From: Nosema muscidifuracis
Lineage: Eukaryota > Microsporidia > Nosematidae
NCBI GenBank assembly: GCA_028335825.1
Contig: JAIOKI010000010.1
Location: forward strand, 490,544 to 554,543
Reading direction: 5' to 3'
Length of the DNA stretch: 64,000 nt
Below the pieces are notes generated by a model, which did not search any database, was not told the origin of the DNA, and saw only the letters and a program-made list of their open reading frames with translations. Positions 30,931-43,585 of this stretch are shown here, piece after piece. Position numbers and translations under genes: made by a program. Each line of letters begins with the position of its first letter. Within the stretch, counting starts at the first letter, position 1.

Positions 30931-33596
30931 ATGTTAAAAAACTTCTAAAATCAAAAGCTATCAATAAATAAAACATTTTTTGACTAAATAAAAACTAGCT
31001 AATCAAATGAGACAATGTATTGTGTAAAATATATTATTTATTAATTCTTAGAGTCATATATTTGTAAGAAGTAAGAATCAGCTTTTAATTTTATTTTAAT
31101 AACAATTTAATTTATAAAGCATAGAAAAGATAACAATCATCTTATTCAATTTATTTATGGGGTACAATTAATAAATTTATTCTGTTATGTATTAAGAAGG
31201 AGTAATTATTTCCATTCAAATAATTTATCACAAAAAAGTGAATTTTAAGTTTTAATTAGCGTGTCACTTACAGGAGATCTCCTTAATTTTATAAAGTTAA
31301 AAAAGTAACAAATCAATAATTTTTAACCATCTTTATGCATATTCAAAATTTTTTGTTCCCTCATCCCTTGCAGTTTCATTTTCTTCTTGTCAGTCGTGTT
31401 GCTGAATCATTCGTGTCAATCAAAAGATCTTTTCGATGTCTAAAAAAATTATGTTGTTTTATTTTTTTGTAATATCGCTATATAAACTGTTCTTTTTGTC
31501 TTCTTACCTTTTGCTGAAGTAAATCTGCTTTCTAAATTACTTTTACTTATTAAAAAGGGTCTTATTTTAAAAAGTTGAGTCTTCTTTTATCCTGTGTTTG
31601 TATTATAGCTCGTCTTCTAAGTATAAATTCCTTCGTGTTGTCTAAACTTAAATATAATTGCAATAACATTTTTGACACTTTTCATTAATATTTATGAAAC
31701 TTCTTCCTAGTTTTTCCTCATAAGATACAACTTTTTTTGGAATCAATTATTTTTAATATGATTATTTAGTTTTATCATTTAATAACTGAACAAGAAAATT
31801 ATAATTGTGAAATTTTTTACATTATATGTTTACTTTTAAATTCTGTAAGATCTAAAAAAGATAATTGAAAAGATCATTTATACATTAAATATTTTTTTCA
31901 TTTCATTATTATAAATTTTATTACACGTTTTTTTATGTAACTTATTTAATTTCTGTATATAAATAAACGATAATTCTACAATACATAGTTTAATTTACTA
32001 AAACCAAATGCATTTTATAAAATTTTGAAAAGGGCTTTAATTATTTTATAAATCAAATCCACGCCAATTATTTTATAATTAATATTATTTAAAGACTTAC
32101 TTTAAAGAAATCTAAAAGAATAACATTCAATAATTGAAATATCTATTAAACATTTATTTTATATAAATTAATTATTAAGAACATACTAATAGAATAAGAA
32201 AGATATATTCATAATTAATGAATTAAAAAGATTTATTAATCATTGAAGTAAAAAATATCTTCTTTGACAATCTAAAGTAAATAAGACCCGAAAATACGAT
32301 CTGTTAGCTTTTTACTGTGTCTCAATGTAAAAGATAAGAATAATTTCTTATGTTATGACATTGTAACTAAAAAATACCTAATCTTATTGGAAAATATAGA
32401 CTTAAACTACCAAATGTGAAATATACAGTCTAATGTTTTATAATGATTCTCTAGAGCTTTATGTTTAAGTATATGCTTAAACTTCTTGCCTTTAACTAAG
32501 AATATATGAAGCTATATATAGAATGAAAGAATTTGAAAAATTTGACACTTTAAATATAAAGATTAACTTGAAACCGCAAATTATAGACCAAATAGAAATT
32601 TATATTTTGATATAAACTTAATAAATTCATTTTGTCAAATTGTAAATTTAATTTAATAAATTATCTATTTGTATATAAGAAGTAGCATATGAAATTTATT
32701 TGATAAATTTAGCATAAATATCTTATTTAAAGTATATTCATTCTTTTGTTTATTAAATTTTTTCTACTTTAGACAACAAATTATAAAATCAAGTTTTCGA
32801 CAGACAAGAATAAATAACATTAGTTTATAACTTTATAAATCATAAAAATAGATGAACATGATCAAAGTTTAAAATTTGACTTTTAAATACTGATATTTTA
32901 TATACAATAAAATAAAACCTTTCAATTTATTTGTATTAGTTAATATTTAATTAATCATATTATTAATAACAAAAAGTGACTATAAATAAAATCATTTTAA
33001 TTAATCATTTATCAAATTATTTTTAGTAAAACACATTTTAATTTATTATATAACGTAAATCAGATTATAAGAAATTTTATTTTTTATTTAACTAAGTGGC
33101 ATAATACTCAGAGATGCAGCTTGTTCTGAGGTAAAACTTTAAGAATTAATACTTGAATGCTCAACTTATCCTGGCATGCATTTATTGTAATTAAATTTGT
33201 TTGATCTTAAATAGCATTGACTTTATTAGATATAATTGATTTAAAAATTTTTGAAAAGAAGCTCAATAAAAATATCCTTTAAATCGAATATAAATAAGTA
33301 CACATTAAGCTATATAAATATTTTTTAATCAATTAAAAATTAATTTTGATTAATTAAAAATAATTAGTAAGAAATAACTAATACAGTACGTGTATAAATA
33401 AATCATGAGGTAATAATACTACACTAACGTAAATCAGATTTTAATAAATTATTAATTTTTTAGTCAAGCAATTTTTATTTTTTATCTAATGTAAATCAGA
33501 TTACAAGACATTATTAATATTTTTATAAATGCCGATAAATTTAATAAACAATTTAATAAAAAACTTTTAAATTTACTTTTTTTTTATGCCCCAAGT

Positions 33597-33839
33597 ATGA
33601 ATTCATTTAAAGAAATTTCTGAAGTGAATCTTGATAAAGATGAAAGTCGTTTTTTAGAAGAGATTACGGATCATCGTATGCATCTTATTGTAGCAGCTTC
33701 TTTCTTTCTTATAACCACTCTAAGTTGTTTATTCTATAGTATAAAAAAAACCAAAGATAAATCTCTAAAATTTTTATATGGATTTGTTTCTACTATTTTA
33801 GTATTGTTGGTATTTTTTTTGGTGAATAAAAATTATTAA
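33597..33839 (+). CDS. Small two-pass membrane protein
   Basis: An 80-residue protein. TTTTTATGCCCC ends four bases before the ATG, a strong start signal. The first 25 residues are charged (MNSFKEISEVNLDKDESRFL). Two membrane helices follow, near 29-49 (HLIVAASFFLITTLSCLFYSI) and 58-77 (FLYGFVSTILVLLVFFLV), joined by a short lysine-rich turn (KKTKDKSLK). The basic turn predicts both ends outside the cytosol or, more likely, a hairpin with the turn cytosolic. No family is recognised. It stands alone in a gene-poor stretch, so its strong start motif and unbroken frame are the main support. Confidence 0.7.
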   Translation: MNSFKEISEVNLDKDESRFLEEITDHRMHLIVAASFFLITTLSCLFYSIKKTKDKSLKFLYGFVSTILVLLVFFLVNKNY

Positions 33840-36800
33840 AAATATTTTTAATTTAAATATTGTGTTATATTATTAAACCAGAATTATGTTAAACAGTAAT
33901 ATTTTGTATACTTTTATACAAACTGTTATTTATATATAACCAAGATGACGCTATAAGCCAGATTATAAAAACTCTCTGGATAGAAAATATAAAAATGATT
34001 CAGCGAATTTTATGCACTTATCGAGTTAGTTCGTTACAAGATGATGTTAGATTGATATATACATATTGAATATTTAGTAATTACTTTTTACCGATAAAAT
34101 TGAAATATGAATAGATACAAGATTTTAGATAGAATAAAAAAAGTACAGTAAAATTATTATTTTTTATTTTACAAGATAAAAAATGTTTTCTAATATTGAT
34201 GCATTAATAATGTTAATTAAGATTATAAAAACAGTGGAATTAATTAATAAACATAAAATGATTTACTTAAAATCATAGTATATCTCTTTATATTTACAAG
34301 ATGATTTTTTTGTGTACTTGATGACAATAAAAGAGCGGTATTAAAGTTCTACAAGAAATATATAATAGATATTAAGTTAAATAACTGACTTTAAACTATG
34401 TACAATCATTAGTGCTTAAGATGACGTTAAAAAGCTTTGTTATGGAAAGTTGCAAAAGAAGTACAACGCACGCATGCATTAATAGTAACTTTAATAGATG
34501 AATTCTCAAAAAATCTAATATTAATAAAAGACTAGTAAATATCTAGAATTAAATGAATTTCATAATTAATTAACTTATATAGCTTAAATAAATTTTTATC
34601 TTATCATTTACATAATATCATTAAATATATATTGATTATTTAATTTTGATACTACAAATTTTTTTATGTACACTAAACTAAGAAAATTAAAATACAAAAT
34701 ATTAATATTCGAAATTAGTAAAACGTTAAAAAATATTCCATCTTATTTTAAGCTCTTATGTAAATAATAATAATAACTATCCTGCTTTAATAAAAAAATA
34801 ATCTATCAATTAAAGCACAATATGACAAGAAGTAGCTCATGACTACATTTGACGACATATCGAATCTTTAAGATGCTTACATCTACAGATTGATAGAAAC
34901 CAAGAACTGACTAAAATAAAGAAAATAAAAAAAACACTTAGTCCGAAATTATTAGTGAATGAGAAGAATAGATGTAAATTGTCGTAGTCAAGTATCTAGA
35001 AAATGAAACATTGATATATTCACATTTTAGTATAATTATTTATTATATTCTACACAGACAAAAGGATGATTGACCCTAACTTTTTACACAATGCTACTGA
35101 TAAAAATAAATAATATCTAATTATCAAATTTAATTTTAAGACTTCTATTTTATTAATAGTATAATTTATAAATCTTAGTATTTAATATAAACTTAATTGA
35201 TTAAATATTTTATTATGATCTGTCATCTCTGAATACTTAGGAATGATTCTATGTAAGAAAGATATACTGATAATTTATTAAGAAATCAATTATATTCTTA
35301 ATTTTAATTTATAGAAATAGAAAATATCTTTAAATTATTAATTGAACAACTGAATGAAAAAGATATAATTTAAAACCGTTATCTGTTAAATTTTTTACAG
35401 TTATTAAATTAAATAATATAATTAATTAAAGAGATATTATATTTTATGTATTTTCCACATTAAATTTTCTATTTTGTACCCTCTAAATTGTTTCTTTATA
35501 CATAAGAAATTCTTCTTTACTACAAGCTTCTATAGAGGTTAAATAAAATACATGAATAGATACTTTATCTTCTACAAATAATTAATCTTCCTGATATACG
35601 ACATTATTAAGAGTTATAGTTTCTTCTTTACTTATAAATTCATTTGCTAACATGATACAATTATTATATTCAACATTTATTTTAATATGAAAGGATTTCA
35701 TTTTAATTTTTACATTGAAAATAAACATATACATTTGAAAAGTAAATTTTAAAATATAATTATTTTCGATATTCTAGTATTTTATTTTATGTTATTTAAT
35801 TGGTAAATAATTCTTATAAATTATTTTATGTAGTAACGTAAAACATACAAGTCTACTATAGAATGAATATTTTTAAAGAATTACTATCTTTAAGTAACCA
35901 ATAAAGTTACAGATAATTTAAAAATATGCTTAAATATTTGTACTATCATTCAAATTGTCATTAACAGAAGAGGATTAGAAATATGAAAGACGTATTATGA
36001 TAATATTTAGTTTAGATTAATAAATTTAGAAGATATGACTAACTCGCTAATTAACTTTCTCTAATAAATAGCTTTAATATAAAAATAATCTTTTTTGTTA
36101 TAACTTAAGACAAAATACATACAAAATTAAAAAAATTACATATAATCTTATATTCACTTAATTACTCTTAAAACATTTAGATAAAATAGAGACTCATATA
36201 GAAGAACAAGGTCTAGAGATGATGAATATAAAATATTCGTTCTTTGATATACATTTTATAGCACATCCGATAAATGATTCAATAATTATTATTAGATATA
36301 TTTAATTTTTATATCATTTAATAGTTTAACCGAAATAAGAAAAACTTTTAATATAATAAGTTATGAATGGAAATATAAATTAATTAAAAATTTATTATTA
36401 TTAAATATCAGTTCATTGTTCTGATAATAATTAATTTTATTTATTACTTAAACTAGTTTATTTTAGATATTAAGTTCTGATTTTTATAATATATTATTAA
36501 TGAAGTACTTATTAAAAGCTTTCCAATGGAATTTTAATTTATATTATAAATCAAAATATATTATAAACTACCATTAAAAATAACAAATATAATATTTTCA
36601 AAAAAATAAAATTTTTGGCATTGTTGGGGATCGATTAGACTAATCTGTCATTTTATTAATTAAGATCATTATGAGAAACTATAAAAAAAGTATCCTTCAA
36701 AAATCAGAATGTATGATGATTTGTCTCTTTTTAATAACAAATAATTTTAAACAATTGACGGAGAAAGCTAAGTATAGTGAAATCTAATAAAAATTTAAAT

Positions 36801-37700
36801 GTAAATAAAGTAGTTATATAAAGATAATAATTGAATCATAGATTTGAATTTTAATAATACATTAATAAATTTTGTATATTACCATATTCAACAAATTACA
36901 TTTTTTCTAAAAAAATTAATTTAAATATTCTTTAAAGGGTAAAAACAATTGAAGATCAATTTCTTTTTTAATTAATTAATATTTTACAATATTTGATGTA
37001 TAATAAATTATTATTTTAGAATTATAGGTTTTTCTTATATTTATATTTTACTTTGACTGTTCTTAAGTTGTATCTGAAATTATGTTTATTTCTATTACTA
37101 CAATATTACAATTTTTTTCTTAATTTATCAATCACAAATTATTCAGTTAATTATACTTAATTTAATTATCAATTTATTTTAGTATCTAATCTTAACTTTT
37201 TTTCATATAGAATATAATTTTAATTGATTGTTAAATAGTCTATAGTTGATTGAATAAATATTATTATATTTAAAATATTTTGATTTGTGATTTAATTAAA
37301 AAATAAAAATTCTAATTTGAATTTCAATGTAAAAAAAGTATCTTTATATTTCACAATATGATATAAATAACAAATTAATGCCTTTATATAAAAGTTAATC
37401 ATTTAGATAAAATAGAAAGGGTTAAATAAATTTTATATTACTTTAACTCCTTTACTTATTAGACAGTATTTGACAAATTAAAAAAATAAATTTTATTTTA
37501 TGGATTCATTAATTGTCTAATTATTTAACACGTCATTTTATAAAAATTATACATTTATAGAAAAAAATAAAAGTTATTTAAAATCAAATAAAATATTCAG
37601 TTAATACGTTAAAGCTAAATTTTTCAATTACTCTAAATAAATAATTTTTATTGCCCCTTTTCTATATTAAACTATTTATACTTAAACTTTATGCCCATTA
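33840..37700. other. Long gene-poor stretch
   Basis: 3.9 kb without a supported gene. On the minus strand 35582-35701 opens with MKSFHIKINVEYNNCIMLAN and runs 39 codons to a stop; the same frame continues coding-like to 35485, so it is probably a decayed gene. Near 33880 a run (AATTATGTTAAACAGTAAT) resembles one near 53531, a possible LTR edge, but similarity ends within about 20 bases. Confidence 0.45.
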
Positions 37701-39407
37701 ATGACGTTGCTTAATTTCAAAATAATATTTATTTCAGTTTTTGTGTGTCTGATAGTATTATTGTTGATATTTAGTTTATATGGAAAGAGTTCAAATGGTG
37801 AAAATCCACCACCGATTGCTGACCCAAATAATTCTTCTGAATCTAAGGATACAAAAATAAATGATAATCCTCCTAAAACTGAAAATAACGAAGATCTAAA
37901 AAAGAATGAAAATTCAAACAAACCGGTATTTGATGAAAATAATAAAAAAACTTCTGATTCAAAAAATAATACTGATTGTCAGAATACAGATAAACAAAAT
38001 AATTCATCAATCATTAATAATAGTAATGATAAAGAAAGTTCCTCAAATAATTTTATTATTCCTGAAGATTATAACATTGTAGAGGAATCTTCTTCAGGAA
38101 ATTCTCAAAACTCAAATTTAGATCAAGAAATAGGATCAAATAATATCTCTGATGAAATTCCACAAGAAGATTTACTTTTTAGTTTTAACAATACATTTTA
38201 TGACTCCGAAATTGAAGATAGTTCTAGTTTAACAAATCAAAGACGTACATTTGAAAATTTTGAAGATAAAATTGATTATTTAGGGCAAGAGATTAATTCA
38301 AGATATAGATCAGTTTTATATGGTTCTTTTTCAATTTATATCAACAGAGAATCAGCTCTTGAAGATTCTTTGGACAAGATTTTAAATACTAGTCCTTCTG
38401 ATTTAAGAAAAAAGCCAAGAGTTCATTTTGAAAATGAACAAGGTATTGACGTAGGTGGTTTGACAAAAGAATGGTTAGAATTGATAATAAAAAATGCTTT
38501 AAATCCTGATATAGGCTATTTTTCGTTTACTAATGATAAGAATACAACATTTAGGCCTTCTACATATAGTGGATTTGATTTAGAGCATTTAAAATTTTAC
38601 AAGTTTGTTGGAAGAATTTTAGGCATGGCTATTATCAATAAATATAATGTCGGAGCATATTTTGATAAAAGTGTCTTTAAGAGCATTTTAAAAAAGAAAT
38701 GTACCCTTTCAGATTTAGAAGAAATTGATCCGGTGTATTACAATTCTTTATTATCAATTAAGAACACACCAATAGCTGATCTTGGAATTGACATTACCTT
38801 TGATCATGAAGTAAATGAATTTGGAGTAAGTAAAAATATCGACTTAATTCCTAATGGTAGAAATATAGTTGTTACAGACGAGAATAAAAATCGATATTTA
38901 GATTTGAAAGCCCATATAATGTTATATGGTATAATTAAAAATCAATTAAAGTCACTCAGAGAGGGTTTGTACGATGTAATCGATCCAGATTTAATTTCGA
39001 TATTTACAGAATCAGAATTAGAATTGTTGATATGTGGAAATCCTAAGATTGATGTAGAAGATTGGAAAAATAACACCATTTATTTAGAATATAATAGTGA
39101 TAGTAACATGATTATATGGTTTTGGAGAGTAGTAGAGGAATTTTCTCAGTCAGAAAGAGCTAAATTATTACAATTTGTAACTGGTTCAAGCAAAGTACCT
39201 TTTGGAGGTTTTGCTCATTTAAAAAGTAATGGAGATAATTTAAGATTTAAAATCATAAGAATGTATTCTATAGATCCCAGAAGTCTTCCAAAGGCACATA
39301 CATGTTTCAATGAGCTAGAACTTCCTGAATATCCAACTTATGAATATTTTAAAGAAAAGATTTTGCTAGCTATAAATGAAGGTAGTGATGGCTTCGAAAT
39401 GCTTTAA
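37701..39407 (+). CDS. Membrane-anchored HECT-type E3 ubiquitin ligase
   Basis: A 568-residue protein. A CCC motif (37694-37696) precedes the ATG by four bases. Residues 7-27 (KIIFISVFVCLIVLLLIFSLY) form a membrane helix or signal anchor. Residues 28-190 are a low-complexity linker rich in N, S, D and E. From about 200 to the end is a complete HECT domain: VHFENEQGIDVGGLTKEW near 247-265, the E2-binding N-lobe, FGGFAHLKS before the C-lobe, and LPKAHTCFNELELPEY with the catalytic cysteine at 535, 33 residues from the end as usual. HECT ligases accept ubiquitin on that cysteine and pass it to substrates. The Cys is present, so it should be active. No WW, C2 or ARM-type targeting region is left; a membrane helix has taken that place. 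It most likely acts at the ER or nuclear envelope with the HECT domain cytosolic. Confidence 0.92.
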   Translation: MTLLNFKIIFISVFVCLIVLLLIFSLYGKSSNGENPPPIADPNNSSESKDTKINDNPPKTENNEDLKKNENSNKPVFDENNKKTSDSKNNTDCQNTDKQNNSSIINNSNDKESSSNNFIIPEDYNIVEESSSGNSQNSNLDQEIGSNNISDEIPQEDLLFSFNNTFYDSEIEDSSSLTNQRRTFENFEDKIDYLGQEINSRYRSVLYGSFSIYINRESALEDSLDKILNTSPSDLRKKPRVHFENEQGIDVGGLTKEWLELIIKNALNPDIGYFSFTNDKNTTFRPSTYSGFDLEHLKFYKFVGRILGMAIINKYNVGAYFDKSVFKSILKKKCTLSDLEEIDPVYYNSLLSIKNTPIADLGIDITFDHEVNEFGVSKNIDLIPNGRNIVVTDENKNRYLDLKAHIMLYGIIKNQLKSLREGLYDVIDPDLISIFTESELELLICGNPKIDVEDWKNNTIYLEYNSDSNMIIWFWRVVEEFSQSERAKLLQFVTGSSKVPFGGFAHLKSNGDNLRFKIIRMYSIDPRSLPKAHTCFNELELPEYPTYEYFKEKILLAINEGSDGFEML

Positions 39408-40515
39408 TAAATTTTTAATATTTTCAACTTTCATTATATTAAACTATCAGTCTTTTAATATAACAATTATGCTAAGAAAGGGTTATTAAACAACATTTTT
39501 TAAATATAAGTGTATTTAAAAATTAAAACTGTACACTTCATACAAGCTTTGTAAAAAATAATCTTATTCTACGGTACAACTTAGAATACTAAAATATAAC
39601 AAGTCGATATATTAAAGATACTTTTGAAAGTAGTATCTTAATTTTATATAATAAAACACGTCAATAAATCAAATAATTACTAATATTACAAAGATCTCTG
39701 CAAAATGAAAAACTTTAAAATTTTATTTATTTTAAATAATACGAATCTTAAGAGCAAGATAGTTTTGAAGGAATAATTTTTATAGTAGTTACGCTTATCA
39801 AATGCAAATTAATAATAAAATACTAAGTTTATAACAATTTAGTAACTGTGAAAATAGTCTAGATTTATAAATATAGTCTCTATATTAATAAAATATCTTT
39901 GTTTTTTCTTAAATAAAATTCTAATACTTTTATTTTACTATACAAATCTTCTATTAAATATATTTTTATCAATCAAATCTATTTTTCTTATTTAAATAAA
40001 TATTCATATTATGATAATTAAACTTAATCAAATAAATTAATATTATTATCAATTATTCAATGGTATAAATGATTTTATGACACATATTATTTTTTTATAT
40101 AATAATATTAAAATCAAATACTTTTGATAATCAAAAGTTTAAAATTTATTTTTGTAAATTGCTAAATTAAAGTCATTTCTAGCACAGAAAAATTTTGCAA
40201 TTATGTAAATAAATCTATAAGAATTATAGACAAATTATATTTCATTAAGTGATACTGAACCCTTAAGCATATTTTTTAATCTATTATTAGCCTAAGCCAT
40301 AGTTAAATCATATTTTCTGTTTAAAATTATCAAAATGTCATGAACTTATTATATGTAAGTAAAACACTAACAGATTCTGTTATAATAATGTATTTTTATT
40401 TTATTTTTTAATTTACTATCTTTTAAATTATCTTTTATTAATAGAAAATTATTATTAATTAAAAAAAATAATCATCTGTTAATTGTTAATAAATATAGAA
40501 CTGCAAAATCATTAA
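39408..40515. other. AT-rich intergenic stretch
   Basis: No gene, RNA or clear repeat seen between the HECT ligase and the duplicated segment. Confidence 0.5.
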
Positions 40516-41849
40516 TTAAAGTATTTTATTATCTTTTAATATCTTTATAAAACCTTGAATTATCATGTTTGACATAAATCTAATTGCTATACTGTTTAAG
40601 TAACGGTTATAAAATATTCTATTTAATAAGTTGTAATATTTATTTGGTTGATTTTCATCTATCAAATTTAAGAATAGTCCATGAATTTCGATATTTTCTC
40701 TTAATGAATCTTTTGATTTTGTTTTATAATAATCTGAAAATATTTTTAAAAATTTTTTCTTATTTTTTTAAAAAAATATTTTAAATCTAAAATCAACTTA
40801 GGATTTAAACATGCAACCAAATATGATAATCTGTCCATTAAAAAATGCTCATTTTCATGTATTAAATAAACATTATCTTTTCTATAATACATTATTATAT
40901 GAAATAAAAGTCTAATAAAACAGTTAATATTTTTTTTCTTTGTAAGAATGTCAAAAAGACATTTGTAGAGTATAATTTTGTCTAAAGGATCTTCAATATT
41001 ATTAATACTTTCTATTATACATGAAATTATTGTCTCTTTAGATATTTTCTTTTCATTCATTTTTTGATAAACTTCTTCTGTTATTTTATTCAAAAAATCG
41101 ATGTTTGATTTAGTAAAAAAATATATTTTTAAAGTAATATATTGAATGTACTTAATTATAATACTAGATAATTCTTCTTTTTCATTAAAATATTCATAAT
41201 TCTTTATGTTTAATTTGCTAAAGTCGAATTCCTTAATGAATTTCATATATTTAAATATTAGATCAATATTATCATAGATATCATTAGAATTATAAAACCC
41301 ATCAATTTGAAATATGTTGGGTATAAACATATGATTCTTCATTATATCTAATAAGATGTCTTTATAACCTTCATAAGATTCATGCGTATTGTTTATTAAA
41401 TCCAATAAATATTTTAACTGTAAGTTGATTTGTTCCATATCATTGTGAAACATAGATATAGTCTTATTAAACAAGAAAAAATCATTTATTGGAAGAATAT
41501 TTGTGTTATCGTGATTTGAAAGATTAATTGGTTCGTTCTCATAAGATTGATTTGATTCATTTTGCAAAGTAACAGAATTTTGATCTAATTTCGGATAAAG
41601 ATTATCAATATACTTATTTAAAGATAAATAATCTTTGTCGATTTTGTATCTTTCTAATAGCCCATAACGTATAACTGGAGATTTTTCATAATTATCTAGC
41701 TTATCAGTCATAAAATCAGATTCATCTAGAGATCCCAAATCAATAGGTATGTAATCTTTACTTGGAAGGATCTCTTTTATTACATACATCTCATTAGAAG
41801 AATTCTTTGTACCATTTATAATCAAAAAATATAGAGTTTTCAAAAACAT
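40516..41849 (-). pseudogene. Secreted protein of a two-copy family, copy 1 (frameshifted C terminus)
   Basis: From the ATG at 41849 it reads a signal peptide (MFLKTLYFLIINGTKN) and then MYVIKEILPSKDYIPIDLGS, shared with copy 2 at 61924; the open frame further upstream has no ATG and is not shared. It runs 367 codons to a stop at 40746. In copy 2 the protein continues for about 90 more residues. Here the matching sequence is still present downstream (40516-40745) and ends FMSNMI...KILKDNKIL as in copy 2, but in another frame. The shift falls in a T/A homopolymer run near 40750-40775. So the gene has either lost its C terminus recently or contains a sequencing error. The middle is helical with several N-glycosylation-like sites in an acidic, N-rich linker. 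No family recognised. Confidence 0.65.
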
Positions 41850-42773
41850 TATGGATCTAAAATATTCAAATTTATATATTTTTTTTAAATATTCACTTAA
41901 TTGAAATATATATATTTCTTCAATAAACAAATTCTCATAGCTATGAATTTATTATAATAAAACATTATAATAATACTTTTTATACACGTAATTTTACTAA
42001 GATAAACGTAATAAATTTAATCAAATTTTCATGTATTGTAATGACCAAACAATTATTTAATTACTGATTAAATATTTTCAAAAACAATATTAATAAATTA
42101 TAAATTTTATTATCTTTTTAATCTATATATAATATAAGAATATATTTTTAATTAAATAATTTGAATTGATAACAATATACAAAATAATATTTTTTATATA
42201 AATTAAAATGATATAATAACAAATTTACAATCTGTATAGATGTAGATTAATTAGAAAACATAAACACAGAATATGATATCAAATATCAGAAAATAGCTCA
42301 ATTAAAGCTAAAATTTCATATGAGTTAAAATAAATATAAAATAATATTTCTATGACTAGTAGCTTATTTTATGAATATAGAAGATGGTTAATTTTTTCCA
42401 ACTTGTAACAAATATTTATAATATTATTTATGTAAATAAATACATTCATATTACATAAATCAGTAAAATTATTAGAAGTATTTATTTAATAAACAAAATT
42501 TTTTTATTTTGATAATTTTTTCTATTCATCAATAATAAAACATATAAATAACTATTTAATAAATTTATGAATAATTTTGTAAATACTATCATTTTTAATC
42601 TAAGTTATGTTCTTTGATTTATTTATTATAAATAATATTTTCAATATAGATTTTTCTTAAGTTGAATTCTAAAAATAAGATTATATCATTGATTTGAAGA
42701 TTTAATTTATATTATCTTCAATGAAAAAAATTCTATTATTTGTATTATAAAATCTAAATTTCATAAAAACTAA

Positions 42774-43036
42774 TTTTAGAAGATGAAAACCCATTGATAA
42801 TAAAAATTCTAAGAGTTGCGAACTGAAGCGTATTTAATATAGATGATGACATAATCAAATTTCTTTAACAGATATGAAATGTATATGGAAACAGTACTGC
42901 AATCAATATTTTTAATATAAAGACGTCATTATATTACAACATGGATGATTTTAAACCCTTATAAATAAGGATAAAACGAAAAAATATGATTACATTTTTA
43001 AACTCTCTTCTAGTTTTAGCAAAGGCTTGACTAACA
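42774..43036 (+). mobile_element. LTR-like unit, copy 2
   Basis: Similar over its length to the solo LTR at 14292-14568, ending in GACTAACA. It is old and diverged, and lies inside the duplicated segment, so it was there before the duplication. Confidence 0.5.
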
Positions 43037-43408
43037 GATATAATGTGATTGTTTAATTTAAGAACTGTAGAAGTAAAGAAAAGACATTAGAATGAACTGA
43101 TATTAATCATTGAGAATCGCTGTGCAAGAATAAGATGAGAATTATATGTATGTAATGACGTGAGAAAGAGTTTTACAAACTTCTTGAACTATATAGAATT
43201 AAGATAGGTCTAGACGGATGTGTTCAATCCAGAGTGTTTAAAATGACTCTAGAAATATAAACATAGTCAGTTCAGAGGCTCAATCTCTGAGGACCACAAA
43301 TAGAGCAATTCAAATAATCGGATCTTATCAATTTGGAATAGAAAACTCAAACATGAAGATACCCAACATTTTATTTAAATGGTAGATTTATAATAAAATA
43401 ATGAGACT

Positions 43409-43585
43409 TTACTTTGTTTTAAAAGTGTTATGCCCACGGGGATAGGACCCGTTTTTAAAATAAGTTTCTAAAACATTATTTATTTTATGTTGTTTTTTAC
43501 TATCATTCTGGTGACCTCTACTCTGCGCTGTATCCATTCCGGCGCGGGTCCCGTTTCTACTAATATTTAAATTGTTATAATTCAT
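43409..43585 (-). CDS. Short G+C-rich gene, 58 residues (or structured RNA)
   Basis: On the minus strand GAAGGGGAAAA leads straight into ATG, the GGG form of the microsporidian start motif, followed by 58 sense codons and TAA. The predicted protein is hydrophilic, rich in N, G, R, K, H and T, with two related pieces (RNGTRAG and KNGSYPRGH), and has no signal peptide or membrane helix. What stands out is composition: 43503-43556 is over half G+C in a genome of very low G+C. GGACCCG near 43547 and CGGGTCC near 43450 (minus strand) can base-pair, so a structured RNA is an alternative. Both readings could hold if the mRNA is structured. I cannot match it to a ribosomal protein, a hibernation factor or a known RNA. 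Confidence 0.5.
   Translation of the reverse strand: MNYNNLNISRNGTRAGMDTAQSRGHQNDSKKQHKINNVLETYFKNGSYPRGHNTFKTK

Larger units (their letters stand above)
28286..33596. other. Long gene-poor stretch
   Basis: 5.3 kb of AT-rich DNA with no intact gene that I can support. It holds a decayed minus-strand gene (29540-30057) and a 62-bp tandem (30805-30930). A slightly G+C-richer patch lies near 31330-31560, and short scattered repeats (GTAAATCAGATTATAAGA) near 33053 recur at 33430 and 33487. Confidence 0.5.
40516..43036. repeat. Segmental duplication, copy 1 (matches about 60597-63256)
   Basis: The secreted-protein gene, its upstream 900 bases and the LTR-like unit recur in the same order and orientation about 20 kb away. 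Upstream runs such as ATAGATGTAGAT, GAAAACATAAACACAGAATA and GACTAGTAGCTTATTTTATG are nearly the same. The copies are clearly diverged, more in non-coding parts, so the duplication is not recent. Confidence 0.8.

Noticed and set aside
31330-31560. Slightly G+C-richer patch as an RNA or gene
   Set aside because: No frame stays open, no start motif and no recognisable RNA signature.
40584-40784. Plus-strand open frame opposite the secreted-protein family
   Set aside because: It is the shadow of the homologous minus-strand sequence, which aligns with copy 2.
43409-43585. U6, RNase P or SRP RNA
   Set aside because: I looked for the U6 ACAGAGA box, RNase P core signatures and the SRP GGTGA/GGAG loop in context on both strands; none fits.
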